NCBI RefSeq assembly: GCF_000368785.1
Contig: NZ_KB849688.1
Coordinates: 523,354 to 587,353 of the forward strand
DNA length: 64,000 bases
Reading direction: 5' to 3'
Origin: Acinetobacter towneri DSM 14962 = CIP 107472
GTDB taxonomy: Bacteria > Pseudomonadota > Gammaproteobacteria > Pseudomonadales > Moraxellaceae
Shown: positions 54,562-64,000 of the stretch, in pieces
How positions within the stretch are numbered: position 1 is the first letter of the stretch
Layout of the letters: the number at the start of each line of letters is the position of its first letter
The notes under the pieces: generated by a model
What the model was told of the DNA's origin: nothing
Databases searched by the model: none
What the model saw: the letters and a program-made list of their open reading frames with translations, nothing else
Program-made: the position numbers and the translations under genes

Positions 54562-55014
54562 ATGATTCAGAAATTGGCTTTAGGAATAGCCGTCATCTTC
54601 GGCAGTCTAAGCACTTTGGCGATGGCACAAGATTTAGCAGGAACTTGGCAACAAATTGATGATAAAACAGGCTCACCCAAAGCTGTCATCGAAATTCGTA
54701 AAGAAGCCAATCAAACCTATACGGGTAAAATTGTGAAAGTAACCCCGCGTCCGGGTTATACCCCACGTGAACTTTGTAATAAATGCCCTGCGCCTTATAC
54801 CGACCAACCTATTTTAGGGATGGATATTTTAAAAGGCTTACAACAAGTCAAAAACAGCAACAATTACGAAAAAGGACGCGTAATTGATCCATTGGCAGGT
54901 CGTATTTACGATGCAAAAATTCGCCTCAACTCAACAGGTAAACGTTTAACTTTACGTGCTTATATGGGTGTATCTACACTAGGTCGCAGTCAAACTTGGA
55001 TTCGAATTCAATAA
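54562..55014 (+). CDS. DUF2147 secreted protein, copy 3
   Basis: A 150-residue paralog. Signal peptide MIQKLALGIAVIFGSLSTLAMA, then AGTWQQIDDKTGSPKAVIEI, KVTPRPGYTPRELC, CNKCPAPYTDQPILGM and GRSQTWIRIQ. It carries an extra residue or two in the loop after GLQQVKNSN. The ATG follows AAGGGA. About 104 bp separate it from copy 2. A strong bidirectional terminator lies between it and apaH. Confidence 0.92.
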   Translation: MIQKLALGIAVIFGSLSTLAMAQDLAGTWQQIDDKTGSPKAVIEIRKEANQTYTGKIVKVTPRPGYTPRELCNKCPAPYTDQPILGMDILKGLQQVKNSNNYEKGRVIDPLAGRIYDAKIRLNSTGKRLTLRAYMGVSTLGRSQTWIRIQ

Positions 55015-55026
55015 AATTCAAGATAA

Positions 55027-55056
55027 AAAATAGCCACCTCAATAGGTGGCTATTTT
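55027..55056. terminator. Bidirectional terminator between DUF2147 copy 3 and apaH
   Basis: AAAATAGCCACCT (55027-55039) pairs with AGGTGGCTATTTT (55044-55056) over a CAAT loop. It separates convergent genes. Confidence 0.92.
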
Positions 55057-55097
55057 CATTTCATCATCACATTTTTAAATTTTAAAGATGAATGTTA

Positions 55098-55946
55098 TTA
55101 CCATTCTGCCAGCGGATTATCCACTGCAAACAATTGCTGATCTTCCAAACGATAAGCTACAAGCTGATTGCCCCACACACAACCGCCATCCACATTTTGA
55201 ATATTGTCGGCTACCGTTTGTCCCTGCAATGCTGCCCAATGACCAAATACGATTTGATGTGTTTGCGCAGCTAAAGATGGATATTCAAACCACGGTTTAA
55301 AACCTTCTGGCATCGGATCATCTAAGGCATCTTTAAAGCTGAATTCCAAACCACCCTGTGCATTGGCTAAACGCATACGGGTCAAATAGTTGGTAATACA
55401 ACGTAAACGCGCATGCCCCTCTAAATCATCCGACCAAACTGCAGGTTCTGCCCCATACATTTCCTTTAAGAATGCATCCACTACCTCAAAGTCCTCATGC
55501 CCAATCACCGCCTCAACTTCTTTTGCCAAAGCTGCGGTTTGTTCCGCATTCCAAATATGTGGAATACCTGCATGAGTTAAAATGGTGTTTTCATTAGGAA
55601 AAAGACACAATGGTTGTTTACGCAACCAATCAATCAAATCATCACTGTCAATTGCATCAATCACATCACGAGTGTTGTCTTGTGCTTTGATTTTCTTTAA
55701 GCCACGTGCGCCTGCCAACAAGGTTAAATCGTGATTGCCTAACACCGTTGCTGCAACGCCACGATCTACCAGTTTTTTAATAAAACGCAAAGCACTTACC
55801 GAGTTTTCACCCCGCGCAACTAAATCGCCTGCAAACCAAATAAAATCTTGATCGGGATCGAACTGTATTTCTTTTAATAACAGTTTTAAGGCTTCAAAGC
55901 AGCCCTGCACATCACCAATGACATAGTTGTATCGAATTGCTGCCAT
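55098..55946 (-). CDS. apaH: Bis(5'-nucleosyl)-tetraphosphatase (symmetrical) ApaH
   Basis: Hydrolyses diadenosine tetraphosphate to two ADP and also removes Np4 caps from RNA. The 282-residue protein has the metallophosphatase motifs VIGDVQGCFEALK (about 9-21), FAGDLVARGENS (about 38-49), VLGNHDLTLLA (about 68-78), LTHAGIPHIW (about 119-128) and VFGHWAALQG. Its ATG overlaps the rsmA stop by one base (TAATG), so the two are co-translated. ApaG, often encoded between them, is absent here. The unit ends at a terminator shared with the DUF2147 genes. Confidence 0.95.
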   Translation of the reverse strand: MAAIRYNYVIGDVQGCFEALKLLLKEIQFDPDQDFIWFAGDLVARGENSVSALRFIKKLVDRGVAATVLGNHDLTLLAGARGLKKIKAQDNTRDVIDAIDSDDLIDWLRKQPLCLFPNENTILTHAGIPHIWNAEQTAALAKEVEAVIGHEDFEVVDAFLKEMYGAEPAVWSDDLEGHARLRCITNYLTRMRLANAQGGLEFSFKDALDDPMPEGFKPWFEYPSLAAQTHQIVFGHWAALQGQTVADNIQNVDGGCVWGNQLVAYRLEDQQLFAVDNPLAEW

Positions 55947-56758
55947 TAATTCACCATCTGATCTGCCAATGCGACAAATGCACTCAAACTTAAAGTTTCA
56001 GGACGTGCCATTGGGTCTACCCCTGCACGTTCAAACGCATCTTCAGCCAACATGCCTTTTAAGCTATTGCGCAATGTTTTACGACGTTGGGTAAATACAT
56101 GCGCCACCAAACGTGCCAATGCTTTTTCATCTTTGGCAATAATCGGTTTAGTCACATAAGGCTCTAAACGGAATACTGCAGAAGTCACTTTAGGCGGTGG
56201 ATTAAATGCGCCAGGCGGTACTTCAAACAAGAAGGTTGGCTTACAGTAATACTGCATCATCACCGATAAACGCCCATATTCTTTGGTATTCGGTTCAGCC
56301 GTGATACGATCTACCACTTCTTTTTGCAGCATAAAGTGCATGTCTTTAACTTTGTCACCAAACTCTAAGAGATGAAACAAAAGCGGCGTCGAAATGTTAT
56401 ACGGCAAGTTTCCAACCACACGTAGCGGGCGCCCTTCCTGAAATAACTCGGTAAAGTCATATTTCAGCGCGTCACTTTCTACAATAGTTAAACGCTCAGG
56501 ATGTGGCACACGTCCCGGTAAGCCTGCGGCCAAATCACGGTCTAATTCCACTACAGTCAAAGCATCACACTCACCAATTAAAGGTGAGGTCAATGCCGCT
56601 AAACCCGGTCCAATCTCGACAATATTATCGCCTGGACGTGGGTTCACTGAGCGGACAATTTTGGCAATCACGCGTTGATCATGCAAAAAGTTTTGACCAA
56701 AGCGTTTACGAGCCTGATGCCCTTCATCTTTTGGGTTTAGGGCATTAATTTGATACAT
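55946..56758 (-). CDS. rsmA: 16S rRNA dimethyladenosine transferase RsmA (KsgA)
   Basis: Dimethylates adenines 1518 and 1519 of 16S rRNA, a nearly universal step in small-subunit assembly. The 270-residue protein begins with [13 protein letters not shown], then the SAM motif [11 protein letters not shown] (about 47-57), VELDRDLA, and the catalytic motif NLPYNIS (about 117-123). The C-terminal helical domain has the basic [15 protein letters not shown] 56758 is preceded by GGA; a TTG four codons upstream is less likely. It lies 19 bases after pdxA and overlaps apaH, a standard operon order. Confidence 0.96.
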   Translation of the reverse strand: MYQINALNPKDEGHQARKRFGQNFLHDQRVIAKIVRSVNPRPGDNIVEIGPGLAALTSPLIGECDALTVVELDRDLAAGLPGRVPHPERLTIVESDALKYDFTELFQEGRPLRVVGNLPYNISTPLLFHLLEFGDKVKDMHFMLQKEVVDRITAEPNTKEYGRLSVMMQYYCKPTFLFEVPPGAFNPPPKVTSAVFRLEPYVTKPIIAKDEKALARLVAHVFTQRRKTLRNSLKGMLAEDAFERAGVDPMARPETLSLSAFVALADQMVN

Positions 56759-56777
56759 AAAGATTTCCAAGCTGAAA

Positions 56778-57746
56778 TTATGAACGTGCTAAATCCAGCG
56801 CTAAATCGACAGCAACATGCAAGCTAGAACTTTTCGCAAGTCCCGTACCTGCGAGGGAGAGCGCTGTGCCGTGATCGACTGAAGTGCGAATAAACGGTAA
56901 GCCTAAAGTAATATTGATTGCTTCACCAAAGCCCTGAGATTTTAACACAGGTAAACCCTGATCGTGATACATCGCTAAAACTGCATCGGCATCTTTTAAA
57001 TTTTCTGGGGTAAATAAAGTATCTGCAGGTAAACTTAAACTGAGATTTTCACCGCGATTACGGTAATTTTGCAGCACAGGATTAATCACCTCAATTTCTT
57101 CCATGCCTAAATACCCATCTTCGCCCGCATGTGGGTTCAAACCACAGACCAATACTTTAGGATGTTCAATTTTAAACTTGCTTTTTAGATCGTGCAGCAA
57201 AATATCAATTACTTGTTCTAAACGTGTTTTGGTAATGGCATCTGCCACGGCACGTAAAGGTAAATGCGTGGTCGCCAAGGCAACGCGTAAGGTTTTGGTG
57301 GCTAACATCATCACCACACGCGCAACACCTGCAAACTCCTGATAATATTCAGTGTGCCCACTAAAAGAAATACCAGCTTCATTAATAATAGATTTTTGCA
57401 CGGGTGCTGTCGCCACGCCCACACTCTTACCTGTCATTGCATAAGAAGCTGAGCGACGTAATTGCTCCAAAACGTAAGCTGCATTTTGTGCATTTAAATG
57501 CCCCAACTCAACATCTACAGCCAAAGGCACATGCTCAACATATAACTGCCCAAGCGCTGCAGGCTGTTGCTGACCTGAATATTCAATCAATTCGACTTGT
57601 TGCTTTAGAATTTCGGTGCGTTGTTGTAATAATTGATGATCTGCCAATACCACAATTGGACGCTCATCTTGTCGAGCTGCCAGACTTAGACAAATATCAG
57701 GTCCAATACCTGCAGGTTCACCACTGGTGACATATAAAGGGCGCAT
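56778..57746 (-). CDS. pdxA: 4-Hydroxythreonine-4-phosphate dehydrogenase PdxA
   Basis: NAD-dependent step of the DXP-dependent vitamin B6 pathway, oxidising 4-phosphohydroxy-threonine to the aminoketone used by PdxJ. The 322 residues show [12 protein letters not shown] (about 7-18), [11 protein letters not shown] (about 133-143), the metal-site region [17 protein letters not shown] (about 206-222) and [12 protein letters not shown] plus [15 protein letters not shown]. The metal histidines are intact. It heads the pdxA-rsmA-apaH operon. SurA, often upstream elsewhere, is not in this position; a hypothetical membrane protein lies there instead. Confidence 0.95.
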   Translation of the reverse strand: MRPLYVTSGEPAGIGPDICLSLAARQDERPIVVLADHQLLQQRTEILKQQVELIEYSGQQQPAALGQLYVEHVPLAVDVELGHLNAQNAAYVLEQLRRSASYAMTGKSVGVATAPVQKSIINEAGISFSGHTEYYQEFAGVARVVMMLATKTLRVALATTHLPLRAVADAITKTRLEQVIDILLHDLKSKFKIEHPKVLVCGLNPHAGEDGYLGMEEIEVINPVLQNYRNRGENLSLSLPADTLFTPENLKDADAVLAMYHDQGLPVLKSQGFGEAINITLGLPFIRTSVDHGTALSLAGTGLAKSSSLHVAVDLALDLARS

Positions 57747-57808
57747 GCAGCTTCATCCACTATAGCTAGGTGTAGCTGAATTATAGCGCCATCCTGAGCA
57801 AAATTGTT

Positions 57809-58219
57809 TTATCTCCAATCTAATCTAAATCGGCTATCTAAGATGCCCATCTGATGCGCCCATTCCGAAATGCCAATCACGACCATACATAACAACAAAC
57901 CTATAAATAGTATTTTGGGCGCTTGTTGAGTGACTGCTCGATAGTTTTGATCAGATAGACTCAACATGATGAAGCCACCGATGCCATATAGCATAAAAGG
58001 GAGCAAGGTGATGTGCATAAATACAGAATAGATTAAGATAAAAGCAAATACATCAGTACCATAAGCTGCACCTACCAACAAAAATGCCAGTTCATACAGA
58101 GCAATTAATGTGATGAAAAAACCTGCTATAAATTTTAGCAGTTTATTTGGTTTCGGCTTTAATGCTTCTGTCGTTAATGCTTTTGTCGTTGTAGCGACGC
58201 GTTCTAAATCATCAGACAT
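57809..58219 (-). CDS. Hypothetical membrane protein with three segments
   Basis: A 136-residue protein I do not recognise. It begins with a hydrophilic, Thr/Lys-rich stretch (1-27) and then has three membrane segments (about 29-50, 55-85 and 103-120). No conserved catalytic motif is visible. The ATG 58219 has GAGGACGG upstream. It lies 62 bases before pdxA on the same strand, so it might be cotranscribed, though nothing shows this. The 265-bp region beyond it (58220-58484) holds the rplM promoter and leader. Confidence 0.65.
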   Translation of the reverse strand: MSDDLERVATTTKALTTEALKPKPNKLLKFIAGFFITLIALYELAFLLVGAAYGTDVFAFILIYSVFMHITLLPFMLYGIGGFIMLSLSDQNYRAVTQQAPKILFIGLLLCMVVIGISEWAHQMGILDSRFRLDWR

Positions 58220-58338
58220 AGTGATCCGTCCTCATCATTATTATTAGCTGTGACCATACAGAAAAAGCTAAAACAGCACTAGATAAAGAAGATCAATACC
58301 TGATTTTTACTGTCGTGAAATGGTCGCTAGAGGTGATT

Positions 58339-58366
58339 TTGCTTTTATAACCAAACTTGATAAAAT
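58339..58366 (+). promoter_or_regulatory. Predicted rplM promoter
   Basis: TTGCTT (58339-58344) and TAAAAT (58361-58366) with 16-base spacing lie about 120 bases before rplM. This is a fair sigma70 match ahead of the structured leader. Confidence 0.5.
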
Positions 58367-58397
58367 ATAGCGCTTAAAATGTGACTTTTCCATTGTA

Positions 58398-58484
58398 GTT
58401 CTACCCATTCTCAGGTAGAATTCGGACTCCTTTTTGTTTGGACAGCTTCCATAGTCCAAACCAACTATAATAGGTAGTGGTTTA
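58398..58484 (+). promoter_or_regulatory. Structured L13 leader
   Basis: Two stable hairpins precede rplM: TTCTACC (58399-58405) with GGTAGAA (58414-58420), and GTTTGGAC (58436-58443) with GTCCAAAC (58454-58461). An inverted ACCA-ACTA / TAGT-GGT pair (58460-58482) covers the region before the start codon. Leaders of rplM-rpsI operons in proteobacteria bind ribosomal protein and repress translation, and this is the expected position for such a site. The regulatory role is inferred from position and structure. Confidence 0.55.
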
Positions 58485-58913
58485 ATGAAAACTCTCAGCG
58501 CTAAGCCAGCTGAAGTTCAACACGACTGGTACGTTGTTGATGCTTCTGGCAAAACTCTAGGTCGCCTTGCGACAGAAATCGCTCGTCGTTTACGCGGTAA
58601 GCACAAAACTTCTTATACTCCTCACGTTGACACTGGCGACTACATCGTTGTCATCAATGCTGAGCAAGTTCAAGTGACTGGTAACAAATCACTTGACAAG
58701 AAATACTATCGCCACACTGGTTTCCCTGGTGGTATCCGTGAAACTAATTTCGAGAAATTAGTTGCTCACAAACCAGAAGAAATCTTCCAACGCGCTGTAA
58801 AAGGCATGTTGCCAAAAGGTCCTCTTGGTTATGCTATGATCAAGAAAATGAAAGTGTACGCTGGTGCTGAGCATCCTCACACAGCTCAACAGCCACAAGT
58901 TTTGGACATCTAA
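58485..58913 (+). CDS. rplM: 50S ribosomal protein L13
   Basis: L13 is an early-assembling protein of the large subunit that binds 23S rRNA. The 142 residues equal E. coli L13 in length. Typical features are the [20 protein letters not shown] start, [23 protein letters not shown] and the GMLPKGPLG motif (about 104-112). It is followed 12 bases later by rpsI, the usual bicistronic operon. Regulation probably acts at the leader through one of the two proteins. Confidence 0.98.
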   Translation: MKTLSAKPAEVQHDWYVVDASGKTLGRLATEIARRLRGKHKTSYTPHVDTGDYIVVINAEQVQVTGNKSLDKKYYRHTGFPGGIRETNFEKLVAHKPEEIFQRAVKGMLPKGPLGYAMIKKMKVYAGAEHPHTAQQPQVLDI

Positions 58914-58925
58914 GGGATACAGCAC

Positions 58926-59312
58926 ATGGCTACTAACTATGGTACAGGTCGCCGTAAGACCGCAACTGCACGTGTTTTCTTATCAGCTGGTACAGGTAAA
59001 CTCGTAATTAACAACCGTACTCTTGAGCAATATTTCGGTCGTGAAACTGCTCGTATGATCGTACGTCAACCATTAGAGCTTCTTGAAGCTACTGAAAAAT
59101 ATGACCTTTACATCACTGTTGCTGGTGGTGGTATTGGTGGTCAAGCTGGTGCAATCCGTCACGGTATTACTCGTGCATTGATCGCATCTGACGACACTTT
59201 AAAACCTGCTCTTCGTCAAGCTGGTTTCGTTACTCGTGATGCTCGTGAAGTTGAACGTAAGAAACTTGGTTTACGTAAAGCTCGTAAACGTCCACAATTC
59301 TCTAAACGTTAA
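58926..59312 (+). CDS. rpsI: 30S ribosomal protein S9
   Basis: S9 lies in the head of the small subunit, and its C-terminal tail contacts the P-site tRNA. The 128-residue protein has [14 protein letters not shown] at the start, [19 protein letters not shown] in the middle (about 65-83) and the basic tail ending in KRPQFSKR, all conserved. It is translated with rplM from one transcript and ends at a very strong terminator. Confidence 0.98.
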   Translation: MATNYGTGRRKTATARVFLSAGTGKLVINNRTLEQYFGRETARMIVRQPLELLEATEKYDLYITVAGGGIGGQAGAIRHGITRALIASDDTLKPALRQAGFVTRDAREVERKKLGLRKARKRPQFSKR

Positions 59313-59333
59313 TTCGTTTACCGAATCGGACAC

Positions 59334-59366
59334 AAAAAAAGCCTTGGATTTTCCAAGGCTTTTTTT
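59334..59366 (+). terminator. Terminator of rplM-rpsI
   Basis: AAAAAAAGCCTTGGA (59334-59348) pairs perfectly with TCCAAGGCTTTTTTT (59352-59366) over three bases. Confidence 0.95.
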
Positions 59367-59561
59367 ATGCAAATCAACGAGCTGAGCATTTTAAGCCAGA
59401 TAAACAATTCGGATTCACATACACCAAAAATCAAAATTCAATACAGTCCAAAAATTGAAAACCAATCAACAAATATCTCATACACTTTTATCAGCTTTGC
59501 TGGGTGATTTTAGTGGCTAAGTTTAGTATCCTATTCTATTAATTTGGTTTTATTTCGGATT

Positions 59562-60215
59562 ATGTCAGTCGAGAACGCACCCTTACAAGGCATTACCCTC
59601 TACAGTCATGCGGACGACTTTCGCTCACATTGGATTCGTTACGTTCTGGCCGAAAAACAAATCAAATATCAACTGATTTTGGTCGATTATGAAGATGAAG
59701 ATCTTGCAAGCCTGAATCCGTATAATCAACTTCCAATGCTGCTAGAAAACGATTTAAAACTCTTTAATACTGCGATTATTTCCGAATATCTGGATGATCG
59801 TTATCGACAAAATAAACTCTATGCAGATGCACCTATGCCACGTGCAGAACAAAGACAATATATTTGGCGCTTTGAACAAGACTGGTTCAAACTTGCCGAT
59901 CAGATGCTACGTCATCCTGATAGCTTAGATTACACAACACAGCGCGCTGCACAAAAAAAATTACGTGATACACTCATTTCACTGACACCATTATTTCAGC
60001 ATTATCCTTATTTCATGTCAGAAAATTTCAGTATTTTAGATTGCATGCTGGCACCTTTATTTATACGGCTAAAAGCCATGGGCATAGAATTACCCCAACA
60101 ACACTGTCGTCCAATTTTCCTGTATTGTCAGCGGATTTTTTCACGCCCTGCCTTCACTCAAGCAATGACTTTGCAAGAAAAAAATCGCTATCAAGAATTT
60201 TTAATTCATACTTAA
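59562..60215 (+). CDS. sspA: Stringent starvation protein A-like (GST-fold)
   Basis: A 217-residue glutathione-transferase-fold protein. SspA binds RNA polymerase and alters transcription in stationary phase. The N-terminal thioredoxin-like domain shows TLYSHADDFRSHWIRYVLAEK, the cis-proline region NPYNQLPMLLENDL and NTAIISEYLDDRY; the helical domain starts near 90. The catalytic GST residues are absent, as in SspA. ATG 59562 is used; a TTG six codons earlier opens the frame. sspB follows ten bases later, the usual operon, and this context supports the name. Confidence 0.92.
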   Translation: MSVENAPLQGITLYSHADDFRSHWIRYVLAEKQIKYQLILVDYEDEDLASLNPYNQLPMLLENDLKLFNTAIISEYLDDRYRQNKLYADAPMPRAEQRQYIWRFEQDWFKLADQMLRHPDSLDYTTQRAAQKKLRDTLISLTPLFQHYPYFMSENFSILDCMLAPLFIRLKAMGIELPQQHCRPIFLYCQRIFSRPAFTQAMTLQEKNRYQEFLIHT

Positions 60216-60225
60216 AGAGCATATT

Positions 60226-60654
60226 ATGTCTGAATCTGAAATCAATTTAAGTCCAACCCGTCCTTATTTAGCCCGCGCAATTTATGAATGGATTTGTGAT
60301 AACCAACTCACACCACATTTATTGGTCGATGCTACACAGCCGAATACGCTTGTTCCTGAACAATTTATTCAGGATGGTCAGATTGTCCTAAATATCGTTC
60401 CACATGCAGTGCATGCCTTACACATGAGCAATGATGCAATCACCTTCTCTGCACGCTTTGGTGGCGTATCACGCGACTTATATGTACCTATGAATGCCGT
60501 CGTAGGTATCTATGCAAGAGAGAATGGACAAGGCTTATTCTTTGATCCAAGTGAGTATGCACATATCCAAAATGATCAAGATGCTTTAGAATCAAAGACT
60601 GAAGAAAAAACCGAACAAACTAAGAAAAAACCAAGCCTTAGATTATTAGATTAA
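60226..60654 (+). CDS. sspB: ClpXP specificity-enhancing factor SspB
   Basis: SspB tethers ssrA-tagged and other substrates to the ClpX unfoldase. The 142-residue protein has the substrate-binding domain (about 1-110): RPYLARAIYEWICDNQLTPHLLVDA, VLNIVPHAVHALHMSNDAITFSARFGG. The C-terminal linker is acidic and charged and ends in the short ClpX-binding tail KPSLRLLD, as in the E. coli protein. It is 10 bases downstream of sspA and 16 bases upstream of the next gene. Confidence 0.95.
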   Translation: MSESEINLSPTRPYLARAIYEWICDNQLTPHLLVDATQPNTLVPEQFIQDGQIVLNIVPHAVHALHMSNDAITFSARFGGVSRDLYVPMNAVVGIYARENGQGLFFDPSEYAHIQNDQDALESKTEEKTEQTKKKPSLRLLD

Positions 60655-60670
60655 AACAATGGAGTAGTGA

Positions 60671-61321
60671 ATGGCTTTTGATTTAGTACAATATTTTGCA
60701 GCGCAGATTAAACTTCAAAAGCCCTCGCTTTTGAAACAATATAATGCTGTTGATCGCGACCAATATATTCAAGAAATCAATGCGCTGAGCTTAGGCAAAC
60801 TGGTCAGTCTGTGGCGAGAAGACAACCAAAAACTTTATCAAGAAATTGATCATCAAGATGAATTATATATTCAGGAAATTGCACGTCGACTCACCACATC
60901 TCCACACAATCAGTCACCTCTCTCCAAAACTGAGCTTGAACAGAATATTAGTGAAGTCTTAGCCTTACAACTCACAGAGCTCAAGCAATTGGATCAAACC
61001 GGTAATTTTGGCAATAAAGGTCTAGGTGAATTATTGCTAGGTCAAATTGAACATTTATCTGGTCAAGCGGATGATTGGGTTTGGTCAACAAACGATCTAA
61101 TAGAGTTAAAAGGTTCTAAACCAATTCCTCAAGAAGAGCTATCATTAGAGGCATCAATGAAGGAGTTTAATCAAATGGTACAACAACATACCCACGATGA
61201 TCATCAAAATATTGAGCCTGTAGAAGCAATTGTACCCACTTGGTCTAAAGTACTAGAACCTATCGTTGCGATTGCGATTTTAGCAATTCTATGGTGTTCC
61301 GTTACTCAATTATTCGCTTAA
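60671..61321 (+). CDS. Tail-anchored hypothetical protein in the ssp operon
   Basis: A 216-residue protein I do not recognise. It is hydrophilic and helical through about residue 190, with charged stretches (EDNQKLYQEIDHQDELYIQEIARR, about 49-72), and ends in a single membrane segment (about 196-214) right at the C terminus. Such tail-anchored proteins have their bulk in the cytoplasm. The ATG follows GGAG, 16 bases after sspB, so it is likely cotranscribed with sspA-sspB. Its role is unknown. A terminator follows. Confidence 0.72.
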   Translation: MAFDLVQYFAAQIKLQKPSLLKQYNAVDRDQYIQEINALSLGKLVSLWREDNQKLYQEIDHQDELYIQEIARRLTTSPHNQSPLSKTELEQNISEVLALQLTELKQLDQTGNFGNKGLGELLLGQIEHLSGQADDWVWSTNDLIELKGSKPIPQEELSLEASMKEFNQMVQQHTHDDHQNIEPVEAIVPTWSKVLEPIVAIAILAILWCSVTQLFA

Positions 61322-61343
61322 ATCAATCTTCTATCTAAGCCGT

Positions 61344-61374
61344 AATAAAACCATCATCATCTGATGGTTTTATT
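61344..61374 (+). terminator. Terminator of the ssp operon
   Basis: AATAAAACCATCA (61344-61356) pairs with TGATGGTTTTATT (61362-61374), followed by T-rich sequence on the plus strand. Confidence 0.85.
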
Positions 61375-61417
61375 TTGCCTTCACTTTTTATAGTTTTTAA
61401 TATTTTCTTTTCTACAT

Positions 61418-61451
61418 AAAAAAACACCCCCAACGCTAGTTGAGGGTGTTT
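61418..61451 (-). terminator. Terminator of the rRNA operon
   Basis: AAACACCCCCAAC (61422-61434) pairs with GTTGAGGGTGTTT (61439-61451) with one internal mismatch. On the minus strand a run of T follows. It lies just beyond the 5S gene. Confidence 0.88.
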
Positions 61452-61461
61452 AGAATAATGA

Positions 61462-61576
61462 GCTGGCGATGACTTACTCTCACATGGGTAACCCCACACT
61501 ACCATCAGCGCGAAGAGGTTTCACTTCTGAGTTCGGTAAGGGATCAGGTGGTTCACTCTTGCTATGGTCGCCAGCA
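61462..61576 (-). rRNA. rrf: 5S ribosomal RNA
   Basis: About 115 bases with the terminal stem GCTGGCGAC at both ends (61462-61469 region and 61568-61575 region). Internal blocks CCACCTGATCCC, CCGAACTCAGAAGTGAAAC and GGTAGTGTGGGG (minus strand) are the conserved 5S elements. It is transcribed from the minus strand after 23S, separated by a spacer of about 190 bases. Confidence 0.97.
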
Positions 61577-61767
61577 CAACTGTTTACGGAGACTTGCATT
61601 GGTCTTATTCACGATGGTGATGCACTGCGTTTTCCGAATCTGTAACAGATTGGGCTGTATTGGGTCTGAATTTTATTGTTTAGCGTTAACTAAATCAAGA
61701 TCAGTCTGAATTGACTGATTGGATTTGAATCGATTGAGCATACAACCCCAACTGTTTGGGTGTTGTA

Positions 61768-64000
<2,233 letters not shown>

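Noticed and set aside
1..61461. tRNA genes, prophage or insertion sequences
   Set aside because: No tRNA cloverleaf, integrase, transposase or phage structural motif was seen in the protein-coding part of the window.

Overview
The window is a chromosomal segment from a gammaproteobacterium, almost certainly Acinetobacter. The reasons are the AT-rich coding style, an OmpA of the Acinetobacter 38 kDa type, a birA end overlapping coaX, an unlinked acnD-type aconitase, a siroheme sulfite reductase paired with a DUF934 gene, and the rplM-rpsI-sspA-sspB order. It is mostly core chromosome: I see no prophage, integron, CRISPR array or intact insertion sequence, and no tRNA gene. An rRNA operon on the minus strand enters at the right edge, giving 5S and the 3' three quarters of 23S.

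Layout. 1-9.1 kb: end of birA, coaX, ffh, a YpjD/CcsA-like membrane protein, a DusC-type dihydrouridine synthase, then a minus-strand run of small proteins (DUF1176, YegP-like, YjdM, DUF488, RraB-like) and a membrane-anchored coiled-coil protein. 9.4-13.5 kb: RluA-type pseudouridine synthase, SIMPL protein with a 14-bp tandem repeat at its stop codon, small membrane proteins, a 47-residue zinc-ribbon protein and a VapBC module. 13.7-24.6 kb: acnD, ygfZ, a Sel1-repeat protein, AEC transporter, old yellow enzyme, mutM-ppiC, mscL, typA. 24.8-33.6 kb: purine permease, rsmC, LysP-like permease, ompA, fimT, thiolase, meso-diaminopimelate dehydrogenase. 33.9-42.2 kb: DUF934/sulfite reductase pair, CaiB-type CoA-transferase, and an AraC regulator followed by a thiolase and a FadB-like multifunctional enzyme. 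42.4-50.6 kb: GNAT acetyltransferase, a methyltransferase gene broken by a frameshift, TrhA/hemolysin III, MHS transporter, metallophosphoesterase, phospholipase D-like lipoprotein, PlsC-type acyltransferase. 50.8-58.2 kb: hflX, cidA/lrgB-like pair, three tandem DUF2147 genes, pdxA-rsmA-apaH operon. 58.3-64 kb: rplM-rpsI with a structured leader, sspA-sspB plus a tail-anchored protein, then 5S and 23S rRNA.

How the genes fit together. Much of the window serves RNA and translation (ffh, dusC, rluA, rsmC, rsmA, typA, hflX, L13, S9, rRNA). The regulator, thiolase, FadB-like enzyme and divergent CoA-transferase form a probable acyl-CoA degradation locus. Sulfite reductase and DUF934 form an assimilatory sulfur unit. 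A LysP-like permease and a direct diaminopimelate dehydrogenase both touch lysine metabolism, though they are not adjacent.

I did not find a convincing new multi-gene system. The best leads for a second look are: two adjacent large imperfect palindromes after dusC (4655-4861); the methyltransferase split by what looks like a one-base loss in an A run (43299-44518); the membrane-anchored DUF4041-like coiled-coil protein without its usual nuclease (8180-9112); the triplicated DUF2147 genes (53363-55014); and the 14-bp repeat that carries a stop codon in each unit (10168-10237).
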